22,082 nt of DNA from positions 1 through 22,082 of the forward strand of contig CALEZI010000133.1 in assembly GCA_937928755.1 (NCBI GenBank), given 5' to 3'. Below are positions 8,014-15,239 of this stretch, in pieces; within the stretch, counting starts at the first letter, position 1, and the number at the start of each line of letters is the position of its first letter. This stretch comes from an uncultured Rhodanobacteraceae bacterium (GTDB taxonomy: Bacteria; Pseudomonadota; Gammaproteobacteria; Xanthomonadales; SZUA-5). The translations under genes and the position numbers were made by a program. Under the pieces are notes generated by a model. It did no database searches and was not told the DNA's origin. It worked only from the letters and a program-made list of their open reading frames with translations.

Positions 8014-9036
8014 TCAGGCCAGGACGGTCTTGCTGCTGCGGCCGGCGTCTTCGCGGGCGAGGCGTGGCACCAGATAGCCGGGCAACCGGGCGCGCAGTTG
8101 GCGGATCAGGCGGCGCGCATGCCTGAGTTCGACGTCGAAATGGGCTGCCCCGGACACGCGGTCGAGCAGATGCAGGTAATACGGCACAACGCCATGCCCG
8201 CCGAGCGTCGTGCTGAGTTCGACCAGTGCCTCGATGTTGTCGTTGACGCCGCGCAGCAGCACCGACTGGTTGAGCAAGGTCGCGCCAGCCTCGCGCAGCG
8301 ATCGCATGGCGGCGCCGACGTCGGCGTCGAACTCGCGCGCGTGATTGGCGTGCACCACGACGACCACCGGCCACGGCAACCGGCGCAGCCACGCCGTCAG
8401 TTCGGCATCGACGCGTTGCGGTAGCACGATCGGCCAGCGCGTATGGATGCGCAGGCGCTCGAGGTGAGGGATCGTCGCCAGCGCGTCGGTCAGTTCGTGC
8501 AATTTCGATGTCGCCAGCGACAGCGGATCGCCGCCGCTCAGGATCACCTCTTGGATGCTGCGATCAGCACGAATTTCGCTGACCGCTGCGCTCCATTTGT
8601 CGCGGGCGGCGAGTTCATCGGCATACGGAAAATGCCGGCGAAAGCAGTAGCGACAGTGCACCGCGCAACTCGCGGTGGCGATCAACAGCACGCGGCCGCG
8701 GTATTTGTGGATCAGGCCCGGACCGCGCGTGCGCTTGAGGTCGCCGACCGGGTCGAGCAGCCAGCCCGTTGCATCGACGTCCTCGGCGGCGACGGGCAGT
8801 ACCTGGCGCAACAACGGATCGGCGGCATCGCCGTGGCGCATGCGTGCGGCGTATCCACGTGGCACCAGCAGCGGAAACGCGCTGCGGTCGGCCACGGCGA
8901 CATCGCCACGGCTCAGGCCGAGGTGCGCCAGCAAGGCGTCGATGTCGCGATAGGCCTCGCGCAGATGCAGCTTCCAGTTGCGCGCAGCGTCGGTGTGCCG
9001 CGTTTCTGGTGGGAGTTGCGCGCCAGCAGTTATCAT
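8014..9036 (-). CDS. epmB: EF-P beta-lysylation protein EpmB (lysine 2,3-aminomutase-like)
   Basis: A 340-aa radical-SAM enzyme (E. coli EpmB 342 aa). It converts (S)-alpha-lysine to (R)-beta-lysine, which EpmA attaches to Lys34 of EF-P. The radical-SAM iron-sulfur motif CAVHCRYC is at 124-131 (Cx3Cx2C), followed by the KamA-type FRRHFPY and the SAM-contact segment ILSGGDPL. The N-terminal segment NWKLHLREAYRDID is typical of the EpmB branch. ATG at 9036 fits the family length; a longer in-frame reading to 9408 would run through efp. It is divergent from efp with a 96-bp spacer, so enzyme and target share a control region. epmA and epmC are not in the window. Confidence 0.93.
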   Translation of the reverse strand: MITAGAQLPPETRHTDAARNWKLHLREAYRDIDALLAHLGLSRGDVAVADRSAFPLLVPRGYAARMRHGDAADPLLRQVLPVAAEDVDATGWLLDPVGDLKRTRGPGLIHKYRGRVLLIATASCAVHCRYCFRRHFPYADELAARDKWSAAVSEIRADRSIQEVILSGGDPLSLATSKLHELTDALATIPHLERLRIHTRWPIVLPQRVDAELTAWLRRLPWPVVVVVHANHAREFDADVGAAMRSLREAGATLLNQSVLLRGVNDNIEALVELSTTLGGHGVVPYYLHLLDRVSGAAHFDVELRHARRLIRQLRARLPGYLVPRLAREDAGRSSKTVLA

Positions 9037-9132
9037 TCCGAGGTTATCTGCATTGATACGCGCTGATCCGCGCGTGTTTCCTGTTCCCAATGATAGCCGC
9101 GCCCGACGCGCGGCTTGCGCACGGAGATGAGT
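9037..9132. promoter_or_regulatory. Shared efp/epmB divergent control region
   Basis: These 96 bases must carry both promoters, though I see no clear -35/-10 pair. Two small GC hairpins are present: ACGCGC/GCGCGT at 9058-9075 and GCCGCGC/GCGCGGC at 9096-9114. The second would lie in the efp leader. CGGAG at 9122-9126 is the efp ribosome binding site. Confidence 0.5.
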
Positions 9133-9702
9133 ATGGCCACGTATGGCATGAACGATGTCAAGAATGGACTCAAGATCTTGGTGGACGGTGACCCGTATGC
9201 CATCGTCGACACCGATTTCATCAAGCCGGGCAAGGGTCAGGCGTTCACCCGCATCAAGATCCGCAACCTCAAGAACGGCCGCACCGTGGAACGCACGCTC
9301 AAGGGCAGCGACTCGATCGAAGGCGCCGATGTGGTCGATACCGACATGCAGTTCCTGTACACCGACGGCGAGTTCTGGCACTTCATGCAGTTGGAGACCT
9401 TCGAACAATTCCAGGCGGACAAGGCCGCTGCCGGCGAAGCCGCCAAATGGTTGCGCGAACAGGATATGTGCATCATCACGCTGTGGAACGGCGCGCCGCT
9501 GGCGGTGCAGCCGCCCAATTTCGTCGAACTGAAGATCGTCGAGTGCGATCCTGGCATTCGCGGCGACACCGCGCAGGGCGGCGGCAAGCCGGCCAAGCTC
9601 GAGACCGGTGCGGTCGTGCGGGTGCCGCTGTTCGTCGAGAACGGCGAGACGGTGCGTTGCGATACCCGCAGTGGCGAGTACGTCGGTCGCGCCAACAAGT
9701 GA
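9133..9702 (+). CDS. efp: Elongation factor P
   Basis: A 189-aa EF-P (E. coli 188 aa). It binds between the ribosomal P and E sites and rescues stalling at consecutive prolines. The modification site Lys34 sits in the conserved KPGKGQAF loop (31-38), matching the lysylated class and agreeing with epmB next door. NDGEFWHFM-type and GDTAxGGGKPA segments and the C-terminal TRSGEYVGR are conserved. Start 9133 is preferred over ATG 9127 because CGGAG at 9122-9126 then has normal spacing and the N-terminus reads MATYG as in the family. mtaD follows after 22 bp, so partial cotranscription is possible. Confidence 0.97.
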   Translation: MATYGMNDVKNGLKILVDGDPYAIVDTDFIKPGKGQAFTRIKIRNLKNGRTVERTLKGSDSIEGADVVDTDMQFLYTDGEFWHFMQLETFEQFQADKAAAGEAAKWLREQDMCIITLWNGAPLAVQPPNFVELKIVECDPGIRGDTAQGGGKPAKLETGAVVRVPLFVENGETVRCDTRSGEYVGRANK

Positions 9703-9711
9703 GCATGAAGA

Positions 9712-9717
9712 AGGAGG
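9712..9717 (+). promoter_or_regulatory. Strong ribosome binding site for mtaD
   Basis: AGGAGG lies seven bases before ATG 9725 and fixes that start, ruling out the in-frame extension into efp and the ATG two codons later. Confidence 0.8.
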
Positions 9718-9724
9718 CGCGCCG

Positions 9725-11068
9725 ATGGTGATGGTCGTCGACCAGGTTATCGAAGCGCGCTGGGTGGTGCCGGTGGTGCCGCACGGCGTGGTTCTCGAAG
9801 ATCACGCTGTGGTGGTGCACCGCGGGCAGATCTGCAGCGTGCTGCCGATCGCGGCGTTGCAGGATCGGTTCCTGCCGGCCGAGCGCGTGTGTTTGCCTCA
9901 CCATGCGCTGATTCCGGGCCTGGTCAACGCGCACTGCCATGCCGCGATGACGCTTATGCGTGGGCTCGCCGACGACCTGCCGCTGATGACCTGGCTCAAC
10001 GAGCACATCTGGCCGGCCGAGGGTGCGCTGGTCTCGGCGGCCTACGTCAGCGACGGCGTGGAACTGGCGGTTGCCGAGATGCTGAGCGGTGGCATCACTG
10101 CGGTCAACGATCAGTACTTCTTCCCGGAGGCGGCGGTCGAGGTGTATCGGCGCATGGGCATGCGCGCCGCGGTCGGGCTGATCCTGCTCGAGTTTCCGAC
10201 GCCCTATGCACGCGACGCAGACGAATACCTGAGCCGCGGCCTGGCGCTGGCCGACCGGATCCAGGGCGACCCGTTGGTGCATGCGTGTTTTGCGCCACAT
10301 GCGCCGTACACGGTGTCCGACGACAGTTTTCGCAAGGTGCGCACCTACGCCGACCAGCTCGGGCTGCGCGTGCACATCCACGTGCACGAGACCGCTTTCG
10401 AAGTCGAGGAATCGCGGCGCGTGCACAACGAGCGTCCGCTGGCGCGCTTGAAGCGCCTCGGTTTTCTCGGTCCGGATCTGACCGCGGTGCACATGACGCA
10501 ACTGACGTCGGCCGAGATCGAGGAACTGGCGCGTCATCGCGTGGTCGTCGCTCATTGCCCCGAGTCCAATCTCAAGCTGGCCAGCGGTTTCTGCCCGGTC
10601 GGCGAGCTGCTCAAGGCCGGCGTCAGCGTCGCCATCGGCACCGATGGCGCCGCCAGCAACAACGATCTCGACCTGTTCGGCGAGATGCGCACGGCCGCGC
10701 TGCTGGCCAAGGGCGTAGCCGGCGACCCGTCGGTGATGGATGCGGCTACAGCGCTGCACACCGCGACGTTGGGTGGCGCTTGTGCGATCGGACTGGAGGA
10801 CAAGATTGGCTCGATCGAAGTTGGCAAGCGCGCCGATCTGGTCGCCGTCGACTTCGGTTGCGTGCAACTGGCGCCGGTGTACAACCCGTTGTCGCACCTG
10901 GTCTACGCGGCTTCGCGCCGCGACGTCAGCGACGTCTGGGTCGATGGCCGCGCGCGGGTACGCGACCATGTTCTGCTCGGCGTGGACAGCGAGCGTCTGA
11001 TCAGCAACGCCGCGCGCTGGGCGGTGCAGGCGCAGGCGGCGCTGCGCGCGCGTGGGAGCACGCCATGA
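9725..11068 (+). CDS. mtaD: 5-methylthioadenosine/S-adenosylhomocysteine deaminase (TRZ/ATZ amidohydrolase)
   Basis: This 447-aa metal-dependent hydrolase of the TRZ/ATZ branch is close in length to P. aeruginosa MtaD (PA3170). It should deaminate methylthioadenosine to methylthioinosine, and possibly S-adenosylhomocysteine. The N-terminal beta-sandwich leads into NAHCHAAM with metal ligands His70 and His72; further ligands lie in HIHVHET, AHCPESNLKLASG and the GTDGAASNNDLD block. The C-terminal GSIEVGKRADLVAVD is the typical closing strand. It starts a run with ubiG and mupP, the same order as PA3170-PA3172, and its stop overlaps the ubiG start as ATGA. A guanine or triazine deaminase is the less likely alternative. 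Confidence 0.9.
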   Translation: MVMVVDQVIEARWVVPVVPHGVVLEDHAVVVHRGQICSVLPIAALQDRFLPAERVCLPHHALIPGLVNAHCHAAMTLMRGLADDLPLMTWLNEHIWPAEGALVSAAYVSDGVELAVAEMLSGGITAVNDQYFFPEAAVEVYRRMGMRAAVGLILLEFPTPYARDADEYLSRGLALADRIQGDPLVHACFAPHAPYTVSDDSFRKVRTYADQLGLRVHIHVHETAFEVEESRRVHNERPLARLKRLGFLGPDLTAVHMTQLTSAEIEELARHRVVVAHCPESNLKLASGFCPVGELLKAGVSVAIGTDGAASNNDLDLFGEMRTAALLAKGVAGDPSVMDAATALHTATLGGACAIGLEDKIGSIEVGKRADLVAVDFGCVQLAPVYNPLSHLVYAASRRDVSDVWVDGRARVRDHVLLGVDSERLISNAARWAVQAQAALRARGSTP

Positions 11069-11763
11069 GCAACGCCGACAGCCAGGAACTGGCGCGTTTC
11101 GACAGCGTCGCCGCGCGCTGGTGGGATTTCGATGGCCCGTTCCGCCCGCTGCACGAACTCAACCCCGAACGCGTCGGCTTCATCGGCGAACGCCAGCCGC
11201 TGGCCGGCGCGCGCATCGTCGACATCGGCTGCGGCGGCGGCATTCTCAGCGAGGCGCTGGCGCGCGCCGGCGCTGCGGTTGTCGCGCTCGATCTGGCTCC
11301 AGAAGCGCTCGATGTGGCTCGCCTGCATGCGCTCGAAACCGGGATCGCGGTCGATTATCGGCTGCAGTCGGCGGAACAACTGGCCGACGAAATGCCGGGC
11401 GCATTCGATGCCGTCACCTGCCTGGAGATGCTGGAACACGTGCCCGATCCGGTTTCCGTGCTGCGTGCCTGCGCGACCCTGCTCAAGCCCGGTGGCCGCT
11501 TGTTCCTGTCGACGCTGAACCGCACGCCGAAGGCTTTTGCGCTGGGCATCGTTGCCGCCGAATACGTGCTTGGCCTGCTGCCGCGTGGCACGCATCGTTA
11601 CGAGCGCTTCCTCAAGCCCTCGGAACTGCGCCGCGCGCTGGCTGATCTGCGCTTCGACGGCATCGAGTTCCAGGGCCTGCGCTATGACCCGTTCACCCGC
11701 CGTGCCGAACGCAACGACGATCTTTCCATCAACTACCTGGTGGCGGCGACGCGTTCATGCTGA
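11065..11763 (+). CDS. ubiG: Ubiquinone biosynthesis O-methyltransferase UbiG
   Basis: A 232-aa class I SAM-dependent methyltransferase that performs the two O-methylations of ubiquinone synthesis. Visible are the family start (FDSVAARWWDFDGPFRPLHELNPERVGFI), motif I VDIGCGGG (52-59), the acidic CLEMLEHVPDP block and the C-terminal SINYLVAA. The ATG overlaps the mtaD stop by four bases, and the stop overlaps the mupP start by seven, so the three are translationally coupled. A much longer in-frame reading beginning at 9889 runs antiphase through mtaD and is not real. Confidence 0.96.
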   Translation: MSNADSQELARFDSVAARWWDFDGPFRPLHELNPERVGFIGERQPLAGARIVDIGCGGGILSEALARAGAAVVALDLAPEALDVARLHALETGIAVDYRLQSAEQLADEMPGAFDAVTCLEMLEHVPDPVSVLRACATLLKPGGRLFLSTLNRTPKAFALGIVAAEYVLGLLPRGTHRYERFLKPSELRRALADLRFDGIEFQGLRYDPFTRRAERNDDLSINYLVAATRSC

Positions 11764-12419
11764 AGGCGGTGCTGTTCGATCTCGACGGGACCCTGATCGA
11801 TACCGCCGCGGACCTGCTCGGGACGCTCGATGACGTGCGCGCCGAGCTTGGCTTGTCGCCCTGCGCGGCTGCTTTGCCACCGGCGGTCGCGGCACGTGGT
11901 GGTCGCGGCATTCTGGCGCTGGGATTCCCCGAAGATCCCGCTGCCGTGGAGCGCCTGCTGCCGCGTTATCTCGAGCTCTACGCCGCGCGGTTGACGCGTT
12001 GCAGCAGGCCGTATGCGGGCGTCGACGAATTGCTGTCGGCGCTGGCCGCGCGCGGTATCGCCAGCGCCATCGTCAGCAACAAGCCGGAAGCGCTGGCGCG
12101 GCGCTTGCTCGATGAACTGGGCTGGTCGCGGCGATTTGCTGCGCTGGTCGGTGGCGATACGCTCACCGTGCGCAAGCCGGCTCCCGAGCCGCTGTGGCAC
12201 GCTTGCGCTGCGCTGGATCTGTCGCCGGGTCAAACGGCCATGGTTGGCGACGATCGGCGGGACATCGAGGCGGGCAGGGCGGCGGGTTGCGCGCTGACGA
12301 TTGCGGCAGCCTACGGGTATGTCGAGGAACCCGGCGAGGTCGCTGGCTGGGGCGCCGACCAGATTGCCAGCGATGCGCGCGGTTTCCACCCTCTCCTGCT
12401 CGGTGAGGATCGCTGCTGA
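11757..12419 (+). CDS. mupP: HAD phosphatase, MupP/Gph type
   Basis: A 220-aa HAD-superfamily hydrolase with all four motifs: FDLDGTL with Asp8 and Asp10, Ser107 in IVSNK, Lys140 in RKPAPEP, and GDDRRD with Asp165 and Asp166. The cap is small and helical. In Pseudomonas the gene directly after ubiG is MupP, N-acetylmuramate-6-phosphate phosphatase of cell-wall recycling; older annotations call it phosphoglycolate phosphatase. The conserved position favours MupP, but sequence alone cannot fix the substrate. It overlaps ubiG by seven bases and the next gene by one. Confidence 0.8.
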   Translation: MLKAVLFDLDGTLIDTAADLLGTLDDVRAELGLSPCAAALPPAVAARGGRGILALGFPEDPAAVERLLPRYLELYAARLTRCSRPYAGVDELLSALAARGIASAIVSNKPEALARRLLDELGWSRRFAALVGGDTLTVRKPAPEPLWHACAALDLSPGQTAMVGDDRRDIEAGRAAGCALTIAAAYGYVEEPGEVAGWGADQIASDARGFHPLLLGEDRC

Positions 12420-13174
12420 TGCTCGCTGGCGTCGACGCCGAACTGCTGGAGTTCTGCACGCCGTGGTTGATGCGCGAGCCGCGATTGTTGCTCGCTTGCC
12501 AGTTCGCTCCCGCGGGCAGCGGGCGCGAGCGTTTTCTGGCCAGCAACGTGGTAGTCCGTGAGCTGGCGCAAGCGGCGATGACCGCCAGCGATCGCCGTGT
12601 GGCCGAGGCCAAGCTCGGCTGGTGGGCGGAAGAGTCCGGCGACTGGGCCGCCGGGCGTCCGCGCCATCCGCTGGCACGCGGATTCGATCCGGCGTCGAGC
12701 GCGAGTGCCCTGGCATCGCTGGCCCTGACCTTTCGCGACTGGCTCGACGCGCCGCCCGCCGAGAACATCGAAACTGCGATGTCGCAACTGCAGCGGTTGG
12801 CACAAACGAGCGCGGACCTCGCCGGAGCCGGCGCAATCGACAGCTGGACCCCTCTCTGGCTGGCGCTGGTGTTGCGCCTGTCGCTGGACACGTCGGCTGC
12901 ACTGGCCAGCGTGCTGCCGCTCGACCTGATGGCGCGGCACGGACTGCGCCGCTCACTCTGGCCGGAAATGGACAGGGCGCAACGTTTGCCGGTGCTGGCA
13001 GATCTGGCTCAGCAGGCGCCGCCCGCAGTTGCCCAGCTGCGCGATCCGGCGTTGGCCGCGCTGGTGACCCTGGAGCGTCGCTGGCTGCAGCGACTGGCGC
13101 AACCGGCGGCGGATCGCATCGGCATTGTCGATACCTTTGCCGCGTGGCGCGCCGCGCGCAAGGCCCAGCCGTAG
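12419..13174 (+). CDS. Squalene/phytoene synthase-like protein, diverged
   Basis: A 251-aa, probably all-helical protein. RRVAEAKLGWWAEE near residues 59-72, followed by GRPRHPLARG, resembles the first helix pair of squalene/phytoene synthases, where an R-L-x-W-W-x-E motif precedes GxPxHP. I cannot find convincing copies of the paired DxxxD prenyl-diphosphate motifs, so catalysis is doubtful. The start overlaps the mupP stop (TGATG), placing it in the mtaD-ubiG-mupP run. A role near quinone or membrane-lipid metabolism is only an inference from position. It could also be an assembly-factor-like relative of the family, of the NDUFAF6 kind. Confidence 0.6.
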   Translation: MLAGVDAELLEFCTPWLMREPRLLLACQFAPAGSGRERFLASNVVVRELAQAAMTASDRRVAEAKLGWWAEESGDWAAGRPRHPLARGFDPASSASALASLALTFRDWLDAPPAENIETAMSQLQRLAQTSADLAGAGAIDSWTPLWLALVLRLSLDTSAALASVLPLDLMARHGLRRSLWPEMDRAQRLPVLADLAQQAPPAVAQLRDPALAALVTLERRWLQRLAQPAADRIGIVDTFAAWRAARKAQP

Positions 13175-13300
13175 CCGGTGTGCGCGCGAAAGCGCGGTCC
13201 CCAGTTACTTGCGACGGTCGCGGTGTCGGCGAACGGCTGCGCCGTGCACCGACCCGCCAGCGCACGTATCGTCGCGAGGGTGTCAGCGTGTGGTTTGCCA

Positions 13301-13319
13301 GATGCCCTTTTCGGGCATC
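13301..13319. terminator. Small hairpin just before the 13328 gene
   Basis: GATGCCC and GGGCATC pair around a TTTTC loop, 36 bases before the window's next start codon counted from the left arm. It may end the mtaD-ubiG-mupP run or fold in the leader of the next gene. No T-run follows. The rest of 13175-13327 shows nothing I recognise. Confidence 0.35.
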
Positions 13320-13327
13320 ATGACTGA

Positions 13328-13870
13328 ATGAGCAGATCCGAGCGCAGCCGCAAACCTTCGTCGAAAGCCCGCCGCAAGAAGCGCCGGGTCAGGCTGGCCA
13401 TCGCCAGCAATGGCAAGGCTCCAACGCTGGTCAACGCGCAGGGCGATGGTGTCGAATCGATGACGCTTGCACTCGCGCGCAAGACCGGACTGGCGCATGC
13501 GGGCTTCGTGCCGAGCGGCACGCGCAATCCCGGTGACACCTTCCTCGCCACTCCGACCCGGCATCCGTCGCAGGCGCTGAAGTGGAATGTGCATGCCAGC
13601 GATGTCAGCGTGCTGGTCACGCCGGACGCAGTGCTGTTCGGGCGCGCGTTGCTGGCGCGCCAATGGTGCGAGCGTTACCGCAAACCCTGGCTCCATTTGC
13701 ATGCCGGTTTCTGCGATCCGGAATACATCCGCGTGTGGCTGCGCACCCGCGCGCCGAAGTCGATCCACGTGACCGGCGCACGCGCGCATCAGGCTGAGCG
13801 GTTGGGCGCGTCGGTCGAGGTCCTGATGAATGTCATGACAGAGGCGAATCGACGGGCGGCCCCCGCGTGA
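13328..13870 (+). CDS. Putative molybdenum carrier-like Rossmann protein, diverged
   Basis: A 180-aa protein with a very basic N-terminus (residues 1-22). The rest follows the layout I associate with the putative molybdenum carrier (YpsA/LOG-like) family: a strand and loop (VRLAIASNGK), a helix, GFVPSGTRNPGD (59-70), KWNVHASDVSVLV (85-97), a helix, KPWLHLHAG (119-127) and SIHVTGARA (145-153). The usual glycine-rich SGGQTGxD loop is replaced by a region around NAQGDGVESM (36-45), so the nucleotide or ligand site is altered. No clear ribosome binding site precedes ATG 13328. Family assignment is from remembered pattern; the function is unknown even for typical members. Confidence 0.6.
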   Translation: MSRSERSRKPSSKARRKKRRVRLAIASNGKAPTLVNAQGDGVESMTLALARKTGLAHAGFVPSGTRNPGDTFLATPTRHPSQALKWNVHASDVSVLVTPDAVLFGRALLARQWCERYRKPWLHLHAGFCDPEYIRVWLRTRAPKSIHVTGARAHQAERLGASVEVLMNVMTEANRRAAPA

Positions 13871-13872
13871 TG

Positions 13873-14118
13873 ATCGTGGGCCCCGAATTGTTCGGACGCG
13901 GTTGACCTTGCTCTCGTGGGTCCAGACTTGTCTGGACGCGGTTGACCTTGCTCTCGTAGGTCCAGACTTGTCTGGACGCAGTTGACCTTGCTCTCGTAGG
14001 TGCAGACTTGTCTGGACGCGGTTGACCTTGCTCTCGTGGGTCCAGACTTGTCTGGACGCGGTTGACTTTGCTCTAGTGGGTCCAGACTTGTCTGGACGCT
14101 GTTGACCTTGCTCTCGCT
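13873..14118. repeat. 40-bp tandem array with GTCCAGAC palindromes
   Basis: Units start at 13901, 13941, 13981, 14021 and 14061, with a degenerate unit before them and a truncated one at 14101. Each unit contains GTTGACCTTGCTCTCG and the palindrome GTCCAGACTTGTCTGGAC. Unit-to-unit changes are single bases. There are no variable spacers, so this is not a CRISPR array. Confidence 0.9.
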
Positions 14119-14290
14119 GCTGGGTTGAAAAGCGTCCAGACAAGTCTGGACCCACCAGAGCAGAAGCGCCCGGCAAGGATCAGCCCAGCACTCGCCGACC
14201 TTGCTCTCGCTCTTGGGTTGAAAAGCGTCCAGACAAGTCTGGACCGACCTGAGTTCAGAAGCGTCCAGACAAGTCTGGACCGACCAAAGC
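14104..14290. repeat. Inverted and mosaic copies of the 40-bp palindromic repeat
   Basis: The array turns around here: AAGCGTCCAGACAAGTCTGG recurs in the opposite orientation at about 14130, 14225 and 14262. A 93-bp direct repeat (14104 and 14197) carries the segment from TTGCTCTCGCT to the palindrome. A 23-bp piece at 14175-14197 matches 22 of 23 bases of 14293-14315, which is the 3' end of the NlpC gene. With the tandem array, 13871-14297 holds no gene. Confidence 0.8.
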
Positions 14291-14297
14291 AGAAGGA

Positions 14298-14792
14298 TCA
14301 GCCCAGGACTCGCCGCGCCCCTCGGTAGCGCTGCTTCCAGTAGCGATCGTCGAGATGATCCAGGCGCACGCGACCGCCGTGATTGGGCGCGTGCACGAAG
14401 CGGCCTTCGCCGACGTAGATGCCCACGTGCGAGATGCCCTTGCCGTTGGTGTCGAAGAACACCAGGTCGCCGGTGGTCAATGCGCTTCGCCGCGGCGCAC
14501 GCAGGTCCAGATTGTATTGCGCGCCGGTGCTGCGCGGCAGCGGCAGACCGAGGACGTCGCGATAGACGTAAACAACGAAGCCGGAGCAGTCGAATCCGAC
14601 CCGTGGGTCTGCGCCAGCACTTCGGTAAGGCGTACCCACCAGGCCAAGAGCGCGGAATGCGAGATCGGCGCTGTTTGCAGCGGTCATTCGAGGCGCATTG
14701 AAGGCCACCGGTGTCGGTGCAGGCGCCGTGGCGCAACCCACCAGCAGCGCGGAAAGCGCTGCCAGCAGAACCCGCCGACAGATACGAGGCAT
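14298..14792 (-). CDS. NlpC/P60 cell-wall peptidase lipoprotein
   Basis: A 164-aa exported endopeptidase. The N-terminus is a lipoprotein signal with lipobox LVGC and Cys20 as the lipidation site; there is no Asp at +2, so outer-membrane sorting is expected. The NlpC/P60 domain (about 45-160) has catalytic Cys69 in FDCSGFV, His122 in SHVGIYVG and His134 in FVHAP. Family members cleave peptidoglycan stem peptides, usually the D-Glu to diamino-acid bond. ATG 14792 is chosen because it starts the signal peptide; the longer frame to 14894 runs into the upstream gene. It follows the TfoX-domain gene by seven bases. Its last codons match a copy inside the adjacent repeat field. Confidence 0.9.
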   Translation of the reverse strand: MPRICRRVLLAALSALLVGCATAPAPTPVAFNAPRMTAANSADLAFRALGLVGTPYRSAGADPRVGFDCSGFVVYVYRDVLGLPLPRSTGAQYNLDLRAPRRSALTTGDLVFFDTNGKGISHVGIYVGEGRFVHAPNHGGRVRLDHLDDRYWKQRYRGARRVLG

Positions 14793-14799
14793 TGCCAGG

Positions 14800-15195
14800 T
14801 CAGTGCTCTTCGTCACCCGATGACGCAGCCGGCGCCTCGTGGTCGACCGGCTCGTTGAAGCCGAGCGCCTTGTCGACCAGCGACGGCCCGACATGCGCCT
14901 GTCCCAGGCGCTTGGCGGTCTTGCGTGCGCTCATTTCCTGGTCGATGCCATCGGCCGCCAGCACCAGTGCGGATTTGCGCTCCTCGCTGAGCGCCGTCCA
15001 GTGGCAATCGTCCTCGGCGCCGGCCATCGAGTACAACAGGTTCAGGGTTGGCTTGAAGCCCGCAAGTTTGACGCGGCGATAGGCCTCCACGGCGCCCAGT
15101 TTGCGCAGGTCCTCTTCGGTGCGGATGCCGATCTGGCGCAACCACGCGGCGCTCTTCGGGCCGACATTGCGAATTTTGACGCTCGGTGCTGCCAT
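14800..15195 (-). CDS. TfoX C-terminal domain protein
   Basis: A 131-aa protein formed almost entirely by the TfoX C-terminal domain: IRNVGPKSAAWLRQIGI (8-24), TEEDLRKLGAVEAYRRVK, GFKPTLNLLYSMAGA and the tryptophan segment CHWTAL. The helix-hairpin-helix-like start is typical. TfoX/Sxy regulates natural competence, but stand-alone C-domains have no established role and should not be called competence activators. The C-terminal 30 residues are acidic and low in complexity. AGGA sits a few bases before ATG 15195. The gene is cotranscribed with the NlpC/P60 lipoprotein (seven-base gap). Confidence 0.85.
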   Translation of the reverse strand: MAAPSVKIRNVGPKSAAWLRQIGIRTEEDLRKLGAVEAYRRVKLAGFKPTLNLLYSMAGAEDDCHWTALSEERKSALVLAADGIDQEMSARKTAKRLGQAHVGPSLVDKALGFNEPVDHEAPAASSGDEEH

Positions 15196-15239
15196 GGATT
15201 CCTCGGCGAAGGACGCTGACGATCAACGATAGACCACGA

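Noticed and set aside
9037..9056. Six-codon upstream frame overlapping the epmB start
   Set aside because: ATG...TGA overlaps the epmB ATG, but it has no ribosome binding site or attenuator-like content; chance is the simpler explanation.
9476..10969. 497-aa open frame antisense to mtaD
   Set aside because: mtaD is complete with metal-binding motifs and a strong ribosome binding site; the antisense frame has no motif.
9889..11064. Long in-frame N-terminal extension of ubiG
   Set aside because: It is arginine-rich out-of-frame translation of mtaD; UbiG starts normally at 11065.
12197..12212. Sigma-54-like TGGCACG...TTGC
   Set aside because: The spacing between the two boxes is too short and it lies inside mupP.
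13873..14290. CRISPR array
   Set aside because: The units are contiguous 40-bp repeats without spacers, turn into inverted copies, and no cas gene is nearby.
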